This document shows positions 43,623-51,901 of a stretch of 64,000 nucleotides of DNA, in pieces (positions within the stretch are counted from its first letter, which is position 1; the number at the start of each line of letters is the position of its first letter). This stretch comes from Lysobacterales bacterium (GTDB taxonomy: Bacteria; Pseudomonadota; Gammaproteobacteria; Xanthomonadales; SZUA-36). The notes beneath the pieces were generated by a model. That model ran no database searches, was not told the DNA's origin, and saw nothing but the letters and a program-made list of their open reading frames with translations. A program made the translations under genes and the position numbers. Location of the stretch: the NCBI GenBank assembly GCA_029859645.1, contig JAOUCS010000005.1:1-64000 (forward strand), in the 5' to 3' direction.

Positions 43623-44384
43623 ATGAAAGCAGGAGTCATGGCCGGTGCATTACTGTTATTCGTATCAACAGCAGTGAATTCGGCGGTTAAAGAATCCGAA
43701 GAAATGACTTTCGACGTTGCTCCGGGCGTGCGTATCAGCCTGGAAAACATCAATGGCGACATTACTATCGCGGCAGGTCCGGGAGACAAAGTCCAGCTCG
43801 TCGCATACAAGAAAGCAGGCACGCAGGAATATCTCGATGAACTGCAAGTCGTTGTCGATGCGGATGAAAATTACATCCGGATTGAAACCAAGCACCCGAA
43901 AAGCGAAGGTGGCTGGTTCAAATGGGGCAAGGACAGCAGCGGCAGCGTGGCATATGAAATTGAAGTGCCCTACGACGTCAATCTCGACACGATTTCCACG
44001 GTCAATGGCGATGTGCAAATCAGTGCGGTGGGTGGTTCGGTGAAGGCCGAAACGGTCAATGGTTCGCTGAAAGCCATCGGGCTGGCCGGCGACGTCAACC
44101 TGGAAACGGTCAATGGCAGTGTCCGGGCAGAGTTTGACGAACTGGGTGAAGGTCAGCGCGTTAACGCCGAAGCGGTCAACGGCAAGATCACGTTGTTGGT
44201 TCCCGCGAATACCAGTGCGCGGGTGAATGCCGAAACCGTCAACGGCAGCATCAACGCTGAAGACTTTGGGCTGAAGCCTGAAAAAGGATTTGTCGGTCGT
44301 GACCTGTCAGGTGATATTGGTGGCGGCGACGCGCGCATTTCGCTGGATACGGTGAACGGGTCGATAAAAATTTCCAAGAAATAG
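43623..44384 (+). CDS. exported DUF4097-type beta-repeat protein
   Basis: 253 residues with a signal peptide (MKAGVMAGALLLFVSTAVNS, cut near AV). The mature part is a ladder of short strands in which the motif TVNG or AVNG recurs about six times (ISTVNGDVQI, ETVNGSLKA, ETVNGSVRA, EAVNGKITL, ETVNGSINA, DTVNGSIKI), the pattern of DUF4097/DUF4098 putative adhesin beta-solenoids. Function of these periplasmic or surface proteins is unknown. ATG has an AGGAG site at spacing 8. A strong terminator follows at 44409. The gene is divergent from the his operon and may share its upstream palindrome by proximity only. Confidence 0.75.
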   Translation: MKAGVMAGALLLFVSTAVNSAVKESEEMTFDVAPGVRISLENINGDITIAAGPGDKVQLVAYKKAGTQEYLDELQVVVDADENYIRIETKHPKSEGGWFKWGKDSSGSVAYEIEVPYDVNLDTISTVNGDVQISAVGGSVKAETVNGSLKAIGLAGDVNLETVNGSVRAEFDELGEGQRVNAEAVNGKITLLVPANTSARVNAETVNGSINAEDFGLKPEKGFVGRDLSGDIGGGDARISLDTVNGSIKISKK

Positions 44385-44408
44385 CTGTTCTGCCAACTTC
44401 GATCAAGA

Positions 44409-44433
44409 CCCGGCCTCCCGGCCGGGTTTTTTT
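44409..44433 (+). terminator. intrinsic terminator after the DUF4097 gene
   Basis: CCCGGCC pairs with GGCCGGG around a TCCC loop, followed by seven T, 24 bases after the DUF4097 stop. It isolates that gene from the downstream DapA-like cluster. Confidence 0.9.
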
Positions 44434-44444
44434 GTAGTCGACTC

Positions 44445-44454
44445 TGATATATCA
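44445..44454. promoter_or_regulatory. TGATATATCA palindrome, possible GntR operator
   Basis: Perfect 10-bp inverted repeat 37 bases upstream of the DapA-like start and 11 bases after the terminator. FCD-type GntR regulators often bind short palindromes in the promoter of their own operon. The assignment is by position only. Confidence 0.3.
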
Positions 44455-44491
44455 TCATTCGTCTGACCCGCCCATTTGGAAAATTGAAAAG

Positions 44492-45391
44492 ATGAGCCAG
44501 GTGCATTGGCAAGGTGTCTTTCCGGCTTTAACAACGAAGTTCACCGCCGCAGATGAAATCGACTGGGAATCCATGGAGCGCCACCTGGAGTTCCAGTTGA
44601 ACGCGGGCGTTCACGGGCTGGTCGTACTGGGTTCACTGGGTGAGAACTCGACACTCTCAACAGCAGAAAAGTTGGCTACCGTAGAATTCTTTGCCCGGGC
44701 TGACCGGCGTGGCGTGCCCTTGGTGACCTGCATCGCGGAGTCTTCCACCCGGGATGCCAGGGAATTTGCGATCGCAGCGCAGGATGCAGGCACTGATGGT
44801 TTCATGCTGCTGCCGCCCATGCTCTATCCCAGCGATCGAAGGGAAACCCTGACTTATTTGCATGATGTCGCTGCAGTGACGACGCGCCCCATCATGTTGT
44901 ACAACAATCCGATTGCTTACGGGGTAGATCTCTCACCCGATGATTTTGCGCGCCTGGCGGACAACAGCCGCTTCGAGGCCATCAAGGAATCCTCGGCCGA
45001 TACCCGCCGGTTTGGCGAAATTCGCAGGCAGGTAGGAGATCGATTTGCGCTGTTTTGTGGTGTCGATGACCTGGCCTTGGAAAGTTTTTCCGTGGGCGCC
45101 GTTGGCTGGGTGGCCGGGCTGGTCGTGGCATTCCCCCGCGAAACTGTTCGTCTCTGGGAACTCTGCCAGGCCGGCCGGTTGACGGAAGCACGGGAGTTGT
45201 ATGACTGGTTTCTACCACTGCTGCATCTTGACGTTGGGCCCAAGTTTGTTCAGCAGATCAAGCTGGTTGAAGCGCTGGTGGGGGTCGGCAGTGCCAAAGT
45301 GAGGGCGCCCCGAATGCAGCTGACCGAGGCAGAAGCTAGCCACGTTGAAAAAATTCTTGAGCAAGCGCTTGAGCGGCGGCCGGAGGTCTGA
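44492..45391 (+). CDS. DapA/NAL-superfamily lyase or deaminase, probable hydroxyproline-pathway enzyme
   Basis: 299-residue class I aldolase-like barrel. The Schiff-base Lys is in FEAIKESSAD (Lys165) and the partner Tyr in MLYNNPIAYG (Tyr137); GSLGENSTLS is the carboxylate-binding loop. It is not expected to be DapA itself because it sits with a GntR regulator and a proline-racemase-family gene. In hydroxyproline degradation a member of this family deaminates pyrroline-4-hydroxy-2-carboxylate to 2-oxoglutarate semialdehyde, and that role fits best. Sugar-acid aldolase activity is the alternative. Its TGA overlaps the ATG of the regulator. Confidence 0.75.
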   Translation: MSQVHWQGVFPALTTKFTAADEIDWESMERHLEFQLNAGVHGLVVLGSLGENSTLSTAEKLATVEFFARADRRGVPLVTCIAESSTRDAREFAIAAQDAGTDGFMLLPPMLYPSDRRETLTYLHDVAAVTTRPIMLYNNPIAYGVDLSPDDFARLADNSRFEAIKESSADTRRFGEIRRQVGDRFALFCGVDDLALESFSVGAVGWVAGLVVAFPRETVRLWELCQAGRLTEARELYDWFLPLLHLDVGPKFVQQIKLVEALVGVGSAKVRAPRMQLTEAEASHVEKILEQALERRPEV

Positions 45392-46035
45392 TGAGCTCCA
45401 TCACCACCGCTCCCGTCAGCCTGGCCGAGCAGGCCTACCGGCTACTCGAAGAGCAACTGGTTACTCTGGCGCTGCCACCCGGTAGCAAGGTTTCAGAAGG
45501 GCAGCTGATCGCGATGACCGGTTTTGGCCGCACGCCGGTAAGAGAGGCGATACTCCGCCTGGCGCAACAGGATATGTTCACGGTATTGCCGCGTAAAGGC
45601 CTGGTCGTAACGCCCGTGAGCAGGGCCAGCATGGTTCATATCCTGGAGGTCAGGAAACCCCTGGAAAGGGTGGTGGTCCACCGCGCAGCGCTCAACGCCA
45701 GCGACACTCAGCGAAGTGAAATTGCGGCCATAGCAAGAACATTGACGATATCGCATGACAGTTTTGAAGATTTTCTGAAGCTGGACAGCGAACTCGATGA
45801 TCTGCTGGATAGCTGCGCCGGTAATCCTTTCGTCAGGGCCGCTGTCTCCCCTCTCAGAAGCCATTGCCGGCGTTTCTGGTATTTCCATCGTAACCAGATG
45901 CAGTTATCAGATGCGATTTCCGCCCACTCCAAGATGGCTCGCCTGGTTGCGCGCAGGGAGTATAACGGTGCCCAGAAGGCTTCGGATGGTGTGATCGCCG
46001 TCATGGAGCGCCTGATGGCCGGAATCGAGCGCTGA
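45391..46035 (+). CDS. GntR-family (FCD-type) transcriptional regulator
   Basis: 214 residues. The N-terminal winged helix (about 8-75) has QAYRLLEEQLVTLALPPGSK, GFGRTPVREAILRLAQQDM and LPRKGLVVTPVS. The all-helical C-terminal domain (about 80-205) is FCD-like, with LDSELDDLLDSCAGN and a late His in SAHSKMARLV, though the usual His-rich metal site looks reduced. It probably controls the cluster in response to a pathway intermediate. It overlaps the upstream gene by one base and precedes the racemase-family gene by 6. Confidence 0.85.
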   Translation: MSSITTAPVSLAEQAYRLLEEQLVTLALPPGSKVSEGQLIAMTGFGRTPVREAILRLAQQDMFTVLPRKGLVVTPVSRASMVHILEVRKPLERVVVHRAALNASDTQRSEIAAIARTLTISHDSFEDFLKLDSELDDLLDSCAGNPFVRAAVSPLRSHCRRFWYFHRNQMQLSDAISAHSKMARLVARREYNGAQKASDGVIAVMERLMAGIER

Positions 46036-46041
46036 GAATAG

Positions 46042-47052
46042 ATGGCTGCAGCGCATACTTTTCATTGCATCGACGCCCATACCTGTGGCAATCCGGTCCG
46101 GCTGGTCTACAACGGCGGTCCACAGCTGGATGGCCTGAGCATGCTCGACCGGCAACAGCACTTCATGGCTGAATATGACTGGATTCGCACATCATTGATG
46201 TACGAACCGCGGGGCCACGCGATGATGTCCGGCAGTATCCTGTACCCATCAAGTCGGGAAGATTGTGACATCGGCGTGTTATTTATCGAAACGTCCGGTT
46301 GCCTGCCCATGTGTGGACACGGGACCATCGGGACGGTCACGATTGCCATTGAGAACGGGCTGGTGACGCCGCGGCAGCCGGGACGTCTCAGCCTTGAGAC
46401 ACCGGCGGGCAAGGTCGACGTGACGTATACCCGGGAAGGCAGAAAAGTCAGGTCGGTCAGGCTGACCAATGTGCCTTCATTTCTCCATTCTTCCGGATTG
46501 GAGGTTGATTGCCCTGAGCTGGGCGGAGCGCTCCGTTTCGATATGGCCTACGGTGGCAATTTCTACGCAATTATCGAGCCCCAGGGCATTTATCAGGACC
46601 TGGAGCAATTGACTGCCGCCGATATCGTTCGCCTCAGCGCCCTGCTGAGAGACAGGATCAACGACAAGTACCGGTTTTCTCACCCGGATGATGATCGCCT
46701 GTCTCACATGCGCCATGTTATGTGGACGGGGCGCCCGGTGAAACCGGATTCAAACGCCAGGAATGCCGTTTTCTATGGCGACTCGGCGATTGACCGCTCG
46801 CCCTGCGGGACCGGCACCTCATCGCGCATGGCTCAACTGGCGGCCCGGGGAGAGCTGGCTCCGGGCGAGTCTTTCGTGCACGAGAGCTACATTGGTAGCC
46901 AGTTTACCGGCTGTATCGAGGCCATTACCCGGGTGGGCGAGTTCCCTGCCATCGTGCCGAGCGTGGAGGGATGGGCCAGGGTTTATGGCCACAATGTGAT
47001 TACGGTTGACCCGGATGATGACCCTTTCTGGCAAGGATTTGTCGTGACGTGA
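46042..47052 (+). CDS. proline racemase family, probable 4-hydroxyproline epimerase
   Basis: 336-residue cofactor-independent epimerase fold. Both catalytic Cys are present: Cys91 in CLPMCGHGTIG and Cys255 in DRSPCGTGTSS, which argues for a two-base racemase or epimerase instead of a trans-3-hydroxyproline dehydratase (Thr at the second site). The preceding residues fit hydroxyproline 2-epimerases: IDAHTCGNPVRLV, RGHAMMSG. It would convert trans-4-hydroxy-L-proline to cis-4-hydroxy-D-proline. The D-hydroxyproline dehydrogenase needed next is not in the window. Confidence 0.83.
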   Translation: MAAAHTFHCIDAHTCGNPVRLVYNGGPQLDGLSMLDRQQHFMAEYDWIRTSLMYEPRGHAMMSGSILYPSSREDCDIGVLFIETSGCLPMCGHGTIGTVTIAIENGLVTPRQPGRLSLETPAGKVDVTYTREGRKVRSVRLTNVPSFLHSSGLEVDCPELGGALRFDMAYGGNFYAIIEPQGIYQDLEQLTAADIVRLSALLRDRINDKYRFSHPDDDRLSHMRHVMWTGRPVKPDSNARNAVFYGDSAIDRSPCGTGTSSRMAQLAARGELAPGESFVHESYIGSQFTGCIEAITRVGEFPAIVPSVEGWARVYGHNVITVDPDDDPFWQGFVVT

Positions 47053-47085
47053 TGACTTGCCGGGAATCAAAGCAGGTGAAAATTC

Positions 47086-48834
47086 ATGAATAGATGTGTG
47101 CTGTTTATTTTGGCCGTGCTGTTGTCGCCGGTGGCCACCGTGTCGGCTGACGACCGCGAAGCTTTCCGGAAAATTTACGAAAAGGAATGGGCGTTCCGGA
47201 TGCAGGAATTCCCCATGTTCGCTTCCAACACCGGAATCGATGATTATGCTGACCGCCTGGGCGATGTCAGTGAAGAGGCCGAGACGAGACGTTACGCATT
47301 CTGGAAAGATATCCGGCAGGAACTCAACAGCATATCCTGCGCACGCCTGGATCGTAAGGAGTGCATTAATTACCGGATTTTTGTCAAGCAGATGGACGAT
47401 TTCCTGGCTGCTTATGAAATCAAGTCTTACCTGATTCCGTTCACCAGCGATTGGGGCTTCTACATGGAACTGGGGCGCCTGCCGGAAGAGACGGAGTTTC
47501 GCAGCACGGAGGATTACCGCAATTACCTGGCGCGTTTGCACCAGCTGCCCCGGGTCATGGACCAGTACATCTCGCTGATGCGAAAGGGACTGGCGTTGGG
47601 TTTGACCCAGCCTCGCGTGGTGCTTGACGGCCGGGACGAGCCGATCAAAGCTCAGATCGTCTCCGATGTAAATGACAGCCCCTTTTTCAAGCCCTTTGTT
47701 TCCATGCCTGAGTCAGTAGCGGGGGGCGACAGGGCGGAATTGTTGGCAACCGCCGAAAAGGTCGTCGCGAGCGAGGTCATCCCGGCTTTTCAGCGGCTCA
47801 ATGATTTTTTCCGCGACGAGTACATACCCGGGGCCCGCCAGAGCCTTGGCGCAACCGAATTACCGGATGGCGAGCGCTATTACCAGGCGCAAATCCGCTT
47901 GTATGCGACCGTCGACATGTCGGCCCAGGAAATTCACCAACTGGGTCTCGAGCAAGTCCAGCGGATCCGGGCGGAAATGGAAGCCATCATCACGGAAGTT
48001 GAATTTGAGGGTGATTTTGCGGCATTCCTGGAATTCCTGAGAACCGATCCACAGTTCTATGCCAAGACCCCCAGGGAACTGCTGGCCCACGCTTCCTATT
48101 ACGCCAAGAAAATTGATGGCAGGTTACCGATGCTGTTCGGCCACCTGCCCAGGCAACCTTATGGCGTGGCGCCCGTTCCGGATGAACTGGCGCCTTTTTA
48201 TACCGGCGGCCGCTACGTGGGTGCTCCGCTGGAGGCGCGCCGGGGTGGCTATTACTGGGTGAATACCTATGCGTTGGAAAGCCGAACGCTGTATACGATT
48301 CCGGCTCTGACCCTGCACGAGGGTGCGCCCGGCCATCACACGCAGAACGCACTGGCGCAGGAGCACCAGGACCAGCCGCCGTTCCGGCGTTTCGATTACA
48401 TCTCCGCCTATGGCGAGGGCTGGGGGCTTTATTCGGAGAAGCTCGGGCTGGAAATGGATATTTATGAAACGCCGTACGAGCATTTCGGCAGGCTGACCTA
48501 CGAAATGTGGCGGGCTTGTCGCCTGGTCATCGATACGGGGATCCATGCCATGGGCTGGACCCGGCAGCAAGCGCTCGATTTTCTGGCATCCAACACGGCC
48601 CTGTCCATTCACGAAGTGACGACGGAAATAGACCGATACATCTCCTGGCCCGCACAGGCACTGAGTTACAAGTTGGGTGAATACACGATCTGGCAGATGC
48701 GAGGCCGCGCAGAGCAGGACCTGGGTGCAGATTTTGACATCCGGGCATTTCACGATTTTATTCTTTCACTGGGTTCAGTGCCGCTGGATGTGTTGACCGA
48801 GGAAACCCATCGCTGGATCGCCGAACAGCGCTAG
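47086..48834 (+). CDS. DUF885 family putative metallopeptidase, exported
   Basis: 582 residues with signal peptide (MNRCVLFILAVLLSPVATVSA) and no lipobox. The DUF885 domain has the zinc-like motif HEGAPGHHTQ near residue 411, followed by SAYGEGWGLYSEKLG with the distal Glu. It resembles the classical DUF885 group more closely than the lipoprotein at 27074-28852 (HEVWPGH). Expected to be a periplasmic peptidase. It lies 33 bases after the racemase-family gene and may be co-transcribed, which could link peptide hydrolysis (for example collagen-like, hydroxyproline-containing peptides) to hydroxyproline use; that is speculation. Confidence 0.8.
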   Translation: MNRCVLFILAVLLSPVATVSADDREAFRKIYEKEWAFRMQEFPMFASNTGIDDYADRLGDVSEEAETRRYAFWKDIRQELNSISCARLDRKECINYRIFVKQMDDFLAAYEIKSYLIPFTSDWGFYMELGRLPEETEFRSTEDYRNYLARLHQLPRVMDQYISLMRKGLALGLTQPRVVLDGRDEPIKAQIVSDVNDSPFFKPFVSMPESVAGGDRAELLATAEKVVASEVIPAFQRLNDFFRDEYIPGARQSLGATELPDGERYYQAQIRLYATVDMSAQEIHQLGLEQVQRIRAEMEAIITEVEFEGDFAAFLEFLRTDPQFYAKTPRELLAHASYYAKKIDGRLPMLFGHLPRQPYGVAPVPDELAPFYTGGRYVGAPLEARRGGYYWVNTYALESRTLYTIPALTLHEGAPGHHTQNALAQEHQDQPPFRRFDYISAYGEGWGLYSEKLGLEMDIYETPYEHFGRLTYEMWRACRLVIDTGIHAMGWTRQQALDFLASNTALSIHEVTTEIDRYISWPAQALSYKLGEYTIWQMRGRAEQDLGADFDIRAFHDFILSLGSVPLDVLTEETHRWIAEQR

Positions 48835-48892
48835 TGCAACGCCCGGCGAATCCATAATTATTCAAATCCCTGAAGCAAGGACCCTTGAAACC

Positions 48893-49378
48893 ATGAAGAT
48901 CAAAGACAGGAAAGCCGTGTCATTCCATTACACGCTGAAAAACAGCCAGGGCGAGCAAATTGAATCTTCGCGCGACCGGGACAATCCCATGACGTATTTG
49001 CACGGCGCCGGCAACATCATACCGGGGCTGGAAAAGGCCATGTCAGGCAAAGCGGCCGGAGATCAATTCGAGGTAACCGTGGAACCTGCCGAGGCCTATG
49101 GTGAACGCGATGAGAGCGGTTTCCAGCGGGTGCCGGCCAAGCATTTCGGTGAAGGCAGGCGCCTGCAGCCAGGCCAGCTGGTTACCCTCAACACTCAGCA
49201 GGGGCCGAGGCAGGTGACTGTGGTGAAGGTTGGCCGATTCAATGTTGACGTCGATACCAACCATCCCCTGGCAGGGCAGTCACTAACGTTTGACGTAGAA
49301 GTGACCGATGTCCGCGAGGCGACAGATGAAGAAGTCTCACACGGACATGTACACGGTCCCGGTGGTGTCGAACACTGA
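48893..49378 (+). CDS. slyD: FKBP-type peptidyl-prolyl isomerase SlyD
   Basis: 161 residues: split FKBP fold (VSFHYTLKNSQGEQIESS, then GAGNIIPGLEKAMSGK) with the insert-in-flap chaperone domain (about 70-128: AYGERDESGFQRVPAKHF, QVTVVKVGRFNVDVDTNHPLAG). The C-terminus is short and only mildly His-rich (SHGHVHGPGGVEH), unlike the long nickel-binding tail of E. coli SlyD. Folding helper in the cytosol, with metal delivery to hydrogenase as a possible but weaker role here. The stop is 1 base from the convergent fnr gene end. Confidence 0.9.
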   Translation: MKIKDRKAVSFHYTLKNSQGEQIESSRDRDNPMTYLHGAGNIIPGLEKAMSGKAAGDQFEVTVEPAEAYGERDESGFQRVPAKHFGEGRRLQPGQLVTLNTQQGPRQVTVVKVGRFNVDVDTNHPLAGQSLTFDVEVTDVREATDEEVSHGHVHGPGGVEH

Positions 49379-49379
49379 T

Positions 49380-50123
49380 TCAGGACTTGCGGGCAATGGC
49401 CCTGAGTTCGTCCATATCCTTGATTCGCACCTGCTTGCGGTCTACCTTGACCACTCCTGCTTTCTGGAAGCGTGCCAGCACGCGGCTGACGGTTTCGGTA
49501 GCCAGTCTCAGGTAGCTCGCTATATCCCGGCGGGACATGGCGAGAATGAATTCACGGTCCGAATATCCACGGCGTGAGAATCGATCCGACAGTGACAGCA
49601 GGAACATCGCAATACGCTCGTCCGCACTCAGGTCACCGGCGATGGTCTCCAGTTCACTGATGCGCTGACTCATGACCCGGAACAGCTCGGACTGGAGTTC
49701 GGGCATGTGGCGAGCCATGCTGGTCACCGTCTCGAAAGTCAGCCCGCAAACCGCACTGGTATCCAGCGCCACCACGTTAGCGACATGTTTGCAGGAATGA
49801 ATAGCGTCCAGGCCGATAATTTCACCCGGCAGGTGAAAACCAAGGACTTGTTCCTGCCCTTCATGGTCAATGACATAGCTCTTGAAACAACCCGTCCGGA
49901 CAGATGCGACAGAGCGGAATTCGTCACCTGCGCGGAACAGATGTTCACCTGGCTGGATGGGGCGTGAGCGATGAACAATCTGCTCAAATCGTTCGGTTTC
50001 ATCGGGAGTCAAACCACGCGGCAGGCAAAGTTCGCCCAGCGCGCAACGGCTGCAGGCTACCTGTGCCCGGGAGGGTTCACGCCGGTAATCCCGGATGTTA
50101 GCCACTCTTAAGGAACTTTCCAT
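49380..50123 (-). CDS. fnr: FNR/ANR-type oxygen-sensing transcriptional regulator
   Basis: 247-residue CRP-family protein with the [4Fe-4S] ligands of true FNR: Cys24, Cys27 and Cys33 in ACSRCALGELC, plus Cys111 in IHSCKHVANV. The cNMP-like domain follows, then the helix-turn-helix SRRDIASYLRLATETVSRVLARF, whose E..SR recognition residues predict binding to TTGAT-N4-ATCAA. Active when oxygen is low. ATG 50123 has a GGAG site. The gene lies downstream of hemN on the same strand, a common pairing; a matching FNR box is found upstream of hemN at 51687. Confidence 0.93.
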   Translation of the reverse strand: MESSLRVANIRDYRREPSRAQVACSRCALGELCLPRGLTPDETERFEQIVHRSRPIQPGEHLFRAGDEFRSVASVRTGCFKSYVIDHEGQEQVLGFHLPGEIIGLDAIHSCKHVANVVALDTSAVCGLTFETVTSMARHMPELQSELFRVMSQRISELETIAGDLSADERIAMFLLSLSDRFSRRGYSDREFILAMSRRDIASYLRLATETVSRVLARFQKAGVVKVDRKQVRIKDMDELRAIARKS

Positions 50124-50183
50124 AATGCACTCTCCATATAATTAGTTCTTTTGAATGCATTATATGTTTCGTGCACAGCTTTG

Positions 50184-50207
50184 CGCATGCGTAGAAATAC
50201 GTATGCG
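50184..50207. repeat. hairpin in the hemN-fnr intergenic region
   Basis: CGCATGCGTA pairs with TACGTATGCG (9 Watson-Crick pairs plus one G/T position) around a GAAA loop on the plus strand. No T-run follows on the minus strand, so it is not a standard terminator. It could be an RNA processing or stability element in a hemN-fnr message, or a protein-binding inverted repeat. Confidence 0.35.
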
Positions 50208-50231
50208 GAGGCATTACGGTGGGCCGCAAAT

Positions 50232-51623
50232 TCAGATGACGCGCGAGAATTTCGGGGTCGTTGCGGGCTCCTGCATGTACTCATCAAAGGTCATTGCGAT
50301 CGCTCTCAGCAGTAACCTGCCCTCGGGTGTCGCCCTGAATTCGTCGTCACCCATTTCGATCAGCCCGTCACGTTCCAGTTGCTCGAGGTTTCCGAGCTCC
50401 AATGCAAAATGGTCATGAAAGTCGATCGCGTAGTTGGACTCGAATTCGCGGAAGTTGACTTCGCCATGGCACATGATGGACTCGATAATGCTGCGCCGCA
50501 GCCTGTCCTCGGTGTTCAGGCTCACACCGCGCCAGATCGGCAGCTTGCCCTCGGCCACGACCGATTGCCAGGTGGGTATGTCCTTGAGATTCTGGGCATA
50601 GCAGTCGCCTACTTTGCCGATTGCACTGACACCCAGCCCGACCAGATCGCATTCCTTGCGGGTCGAGTAGCCCTGGAAATTCCGCTGGAGCCCACCTTCC
50701 TGTTGGGCAATGGTCAGTTCATCGTCAGGCAGGGCAAAGTGATCCATGCCGATGTAGACATAACCGGCGGCCGTCAGCTTGTCGATGGTGAGTTCCATCA
50801 ATTCCAGTTTGGTCTCGGGTGAGGGTATGTCCTTCGAATCAATCATGCGCTGTGCGCGGAAAAGATGCGGCAGGTGTGCGTAGTTGTATACCGCCAGGCG
50901 ATTGGGCTTGACGCTGACCACGGTGTCGATCGTATTCGCGAAGCTTGCGGTAGTCTGCAGCGGCAAACCGTAAATCAAATCGATGGAAACGGAATTGAAA
51001 CCCAGCTTGCGGGAGGCTTCCACCATATCCAGCGTGGCGTCCTTGTCCTGTATCCGGTTGACGGCTTCCTGGACCTTCGGGTCAATATCCTGAACGCCCA
51101 GGCTGATCCGGTTGAATCCCAACGAAGCAAGGTTGGCTAACCGTTCGCGACCTACCGTTCTGGGGTCGACTTCGATGGAAAATTCTCTGCTTTCATCGCC
51201 ACTCAGGGAAAAGTGCTCCCCCAGGCAAGTCATGAGCTTGCCGAGCTTCTCGTCATCGTGGAATGTCGGTGTTCCGCCTCCCAGGTGTAACTGGATCACT
51301 TCACGGTCATGATCGAAAAGTTCACCCTGCAGGGCGATCTCCCGGTTGAGCAGTTCCAGGTATTGATCCGCCTGTGTCTCGTGCCGGGTGACTTTTTTCA
51401 TGCAACCGCAGTAATAACAGAGCGATCTGCAAAACGGCAGATGCACGTATAGCGATAAGGGCTTGGGGATCAGTTCGCTGTTACTGGCCGCGGTAAAGCG
51501 CCGGTAGGCTTCAGCGTCGAAACCTTCCATGAACTGAACAGCTGTGGGATAAGACGTGTAGCGAGGTCCGGCTACATCGTATGTCTTGATGAGTTCTGTG
51601 TTGAATTTGACGCGCTGTTCCAT
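50232..51623 (-). CDS. hemN: oxygen-independent coproporphyrinogen III oxidase HemN
   Basis: 463-residue radical SAM enzyme that decarboxylates coproporphyrinogen III to protoporphyrinogen IX without oxygen. The cluster motif is CRSLCYYCGC (Cys65, Cys69, Cys72, Cys74), preceded by YVHLPF; HLGGGTPTF is the SAM-binding GGGTP. True HemN residues RYTSYPTA near the N-terminus and the C-terminal HemN domain (IMCHGEVNF) are present, which separates it from HemW. The upstream FNR box (51687-51700) and downstream fnr support induction under low oxygen. Confidence 0.95.
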   Translation of the reverse strand: MEQRVKFNTELIKTYDVAGPRYTSYPTAVQFMEGFDAEAYRRFTAASNSELIPKPLSLYVHLPFCRSLCYYCGCMKKVTRHETQADQYLELLNREIALQGELFDHDREVIQLHLGGGTPTFHDDEKLGKLMTCLGEHFSLSGDESREFSIEVDPRTVGRERLANLASLGFNRISLGVQDIDPKVQEAVNRIQDKDATLDMVEASRKLGFNSVSIDLIYGLPLQTTASFANTIDTVVSVKPNRLAVYNYAHLPHLFRAQRMIDSKDIPSPETKLELMELTIDKLTAAGYVYIGMDHFALPDDELTIAQQEGGLQRNFQGYSTRKECDLVGLGVSAIGKVGDCYAQNLKDIPTWQSVVAEGKLPIWRGVSLNTEDRLRRSIIESIMCHGEVNFREFESNYAIDFHDHFALELGNLEQLERDGLIEMGDDEFRATPEGRLLLRAIAMTFDEYMQEPATTPKFSRVI

Positions 51624-51686
51624 TGACTGTTCCGGCTCTTGTCCTGCTTTATAAGTGAAGCGTAAACGATGCCACGAGGGGCAATG

Positions 51687-51700
51687 TTGATCGGAGTCAA
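51687..51700. promoter_or_regulatory. FNR-box between hemN and a divergent small transcript
   Basis: TTGAT-CGGA-GTCAA matches the FNR consensus TTGAT-N4-ATCAA at 9 of 10 positions. It lies about 64 bases before the hemN ATG and just upstream of a plus-strand TTGACA promoter, so one bound FNR dimer could affect both directions. Confidence 0.7.
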
Positions 51701-51711
51701 AAGCTTAGCCT

Positions 51712-51739
51712 TTGACACTTCATCTGCTTGAAATACATT
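51712..51739 (+). promoter_or_regulatory. sigma-70-like promoter of the small transcript opposite hemN
   Basis: Perfect -35 TTGACA (51712-51717), 16-base spacer, -10 TACATT (51734-51739, 4 of 6). Predicted start near 51746. The FNR box centre is about 52 bases upstream of that start. Confidence 0.55.
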
Positions 51740-51781
51740 CAAAATCTGGCAACAATTCTGAGGGAAATGGGAAACTAAAAC

Positions 51782-51901
51782 ATGACACAAGTCAATTACC
51801 CTCCAAGTGCCCGCTCGTACACTACATGCATCGACGAACCAGAACAGCGGTTTTTCGAGGGAACACGATTGTGTGAAGACTCTCCAAGTCTCAAGAATTA
51901 G
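51782..51901 (+). CDS. small ORF, 39 residues, in the FNR-linked transcript
   Basis: Begins MTQVNYPPSARSYTTCIDEP and ends LCEDSPSLKN: polar, two Cys, no membrane segment, unknown family. The ribosome site is weak (GGGAAA about 10 bases before ATG 51782). The stop TAG overlaps the first base of the terminator stem. It may be a real small protein, a translated leader within an sRNA, or chance; placement inside a well-delimited transcription unit is the main support. Confidence 0.4.
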   Translation: MTQVNYPPSARSYTTCIDEPEQRFFEGTRLCEDSPSLKN

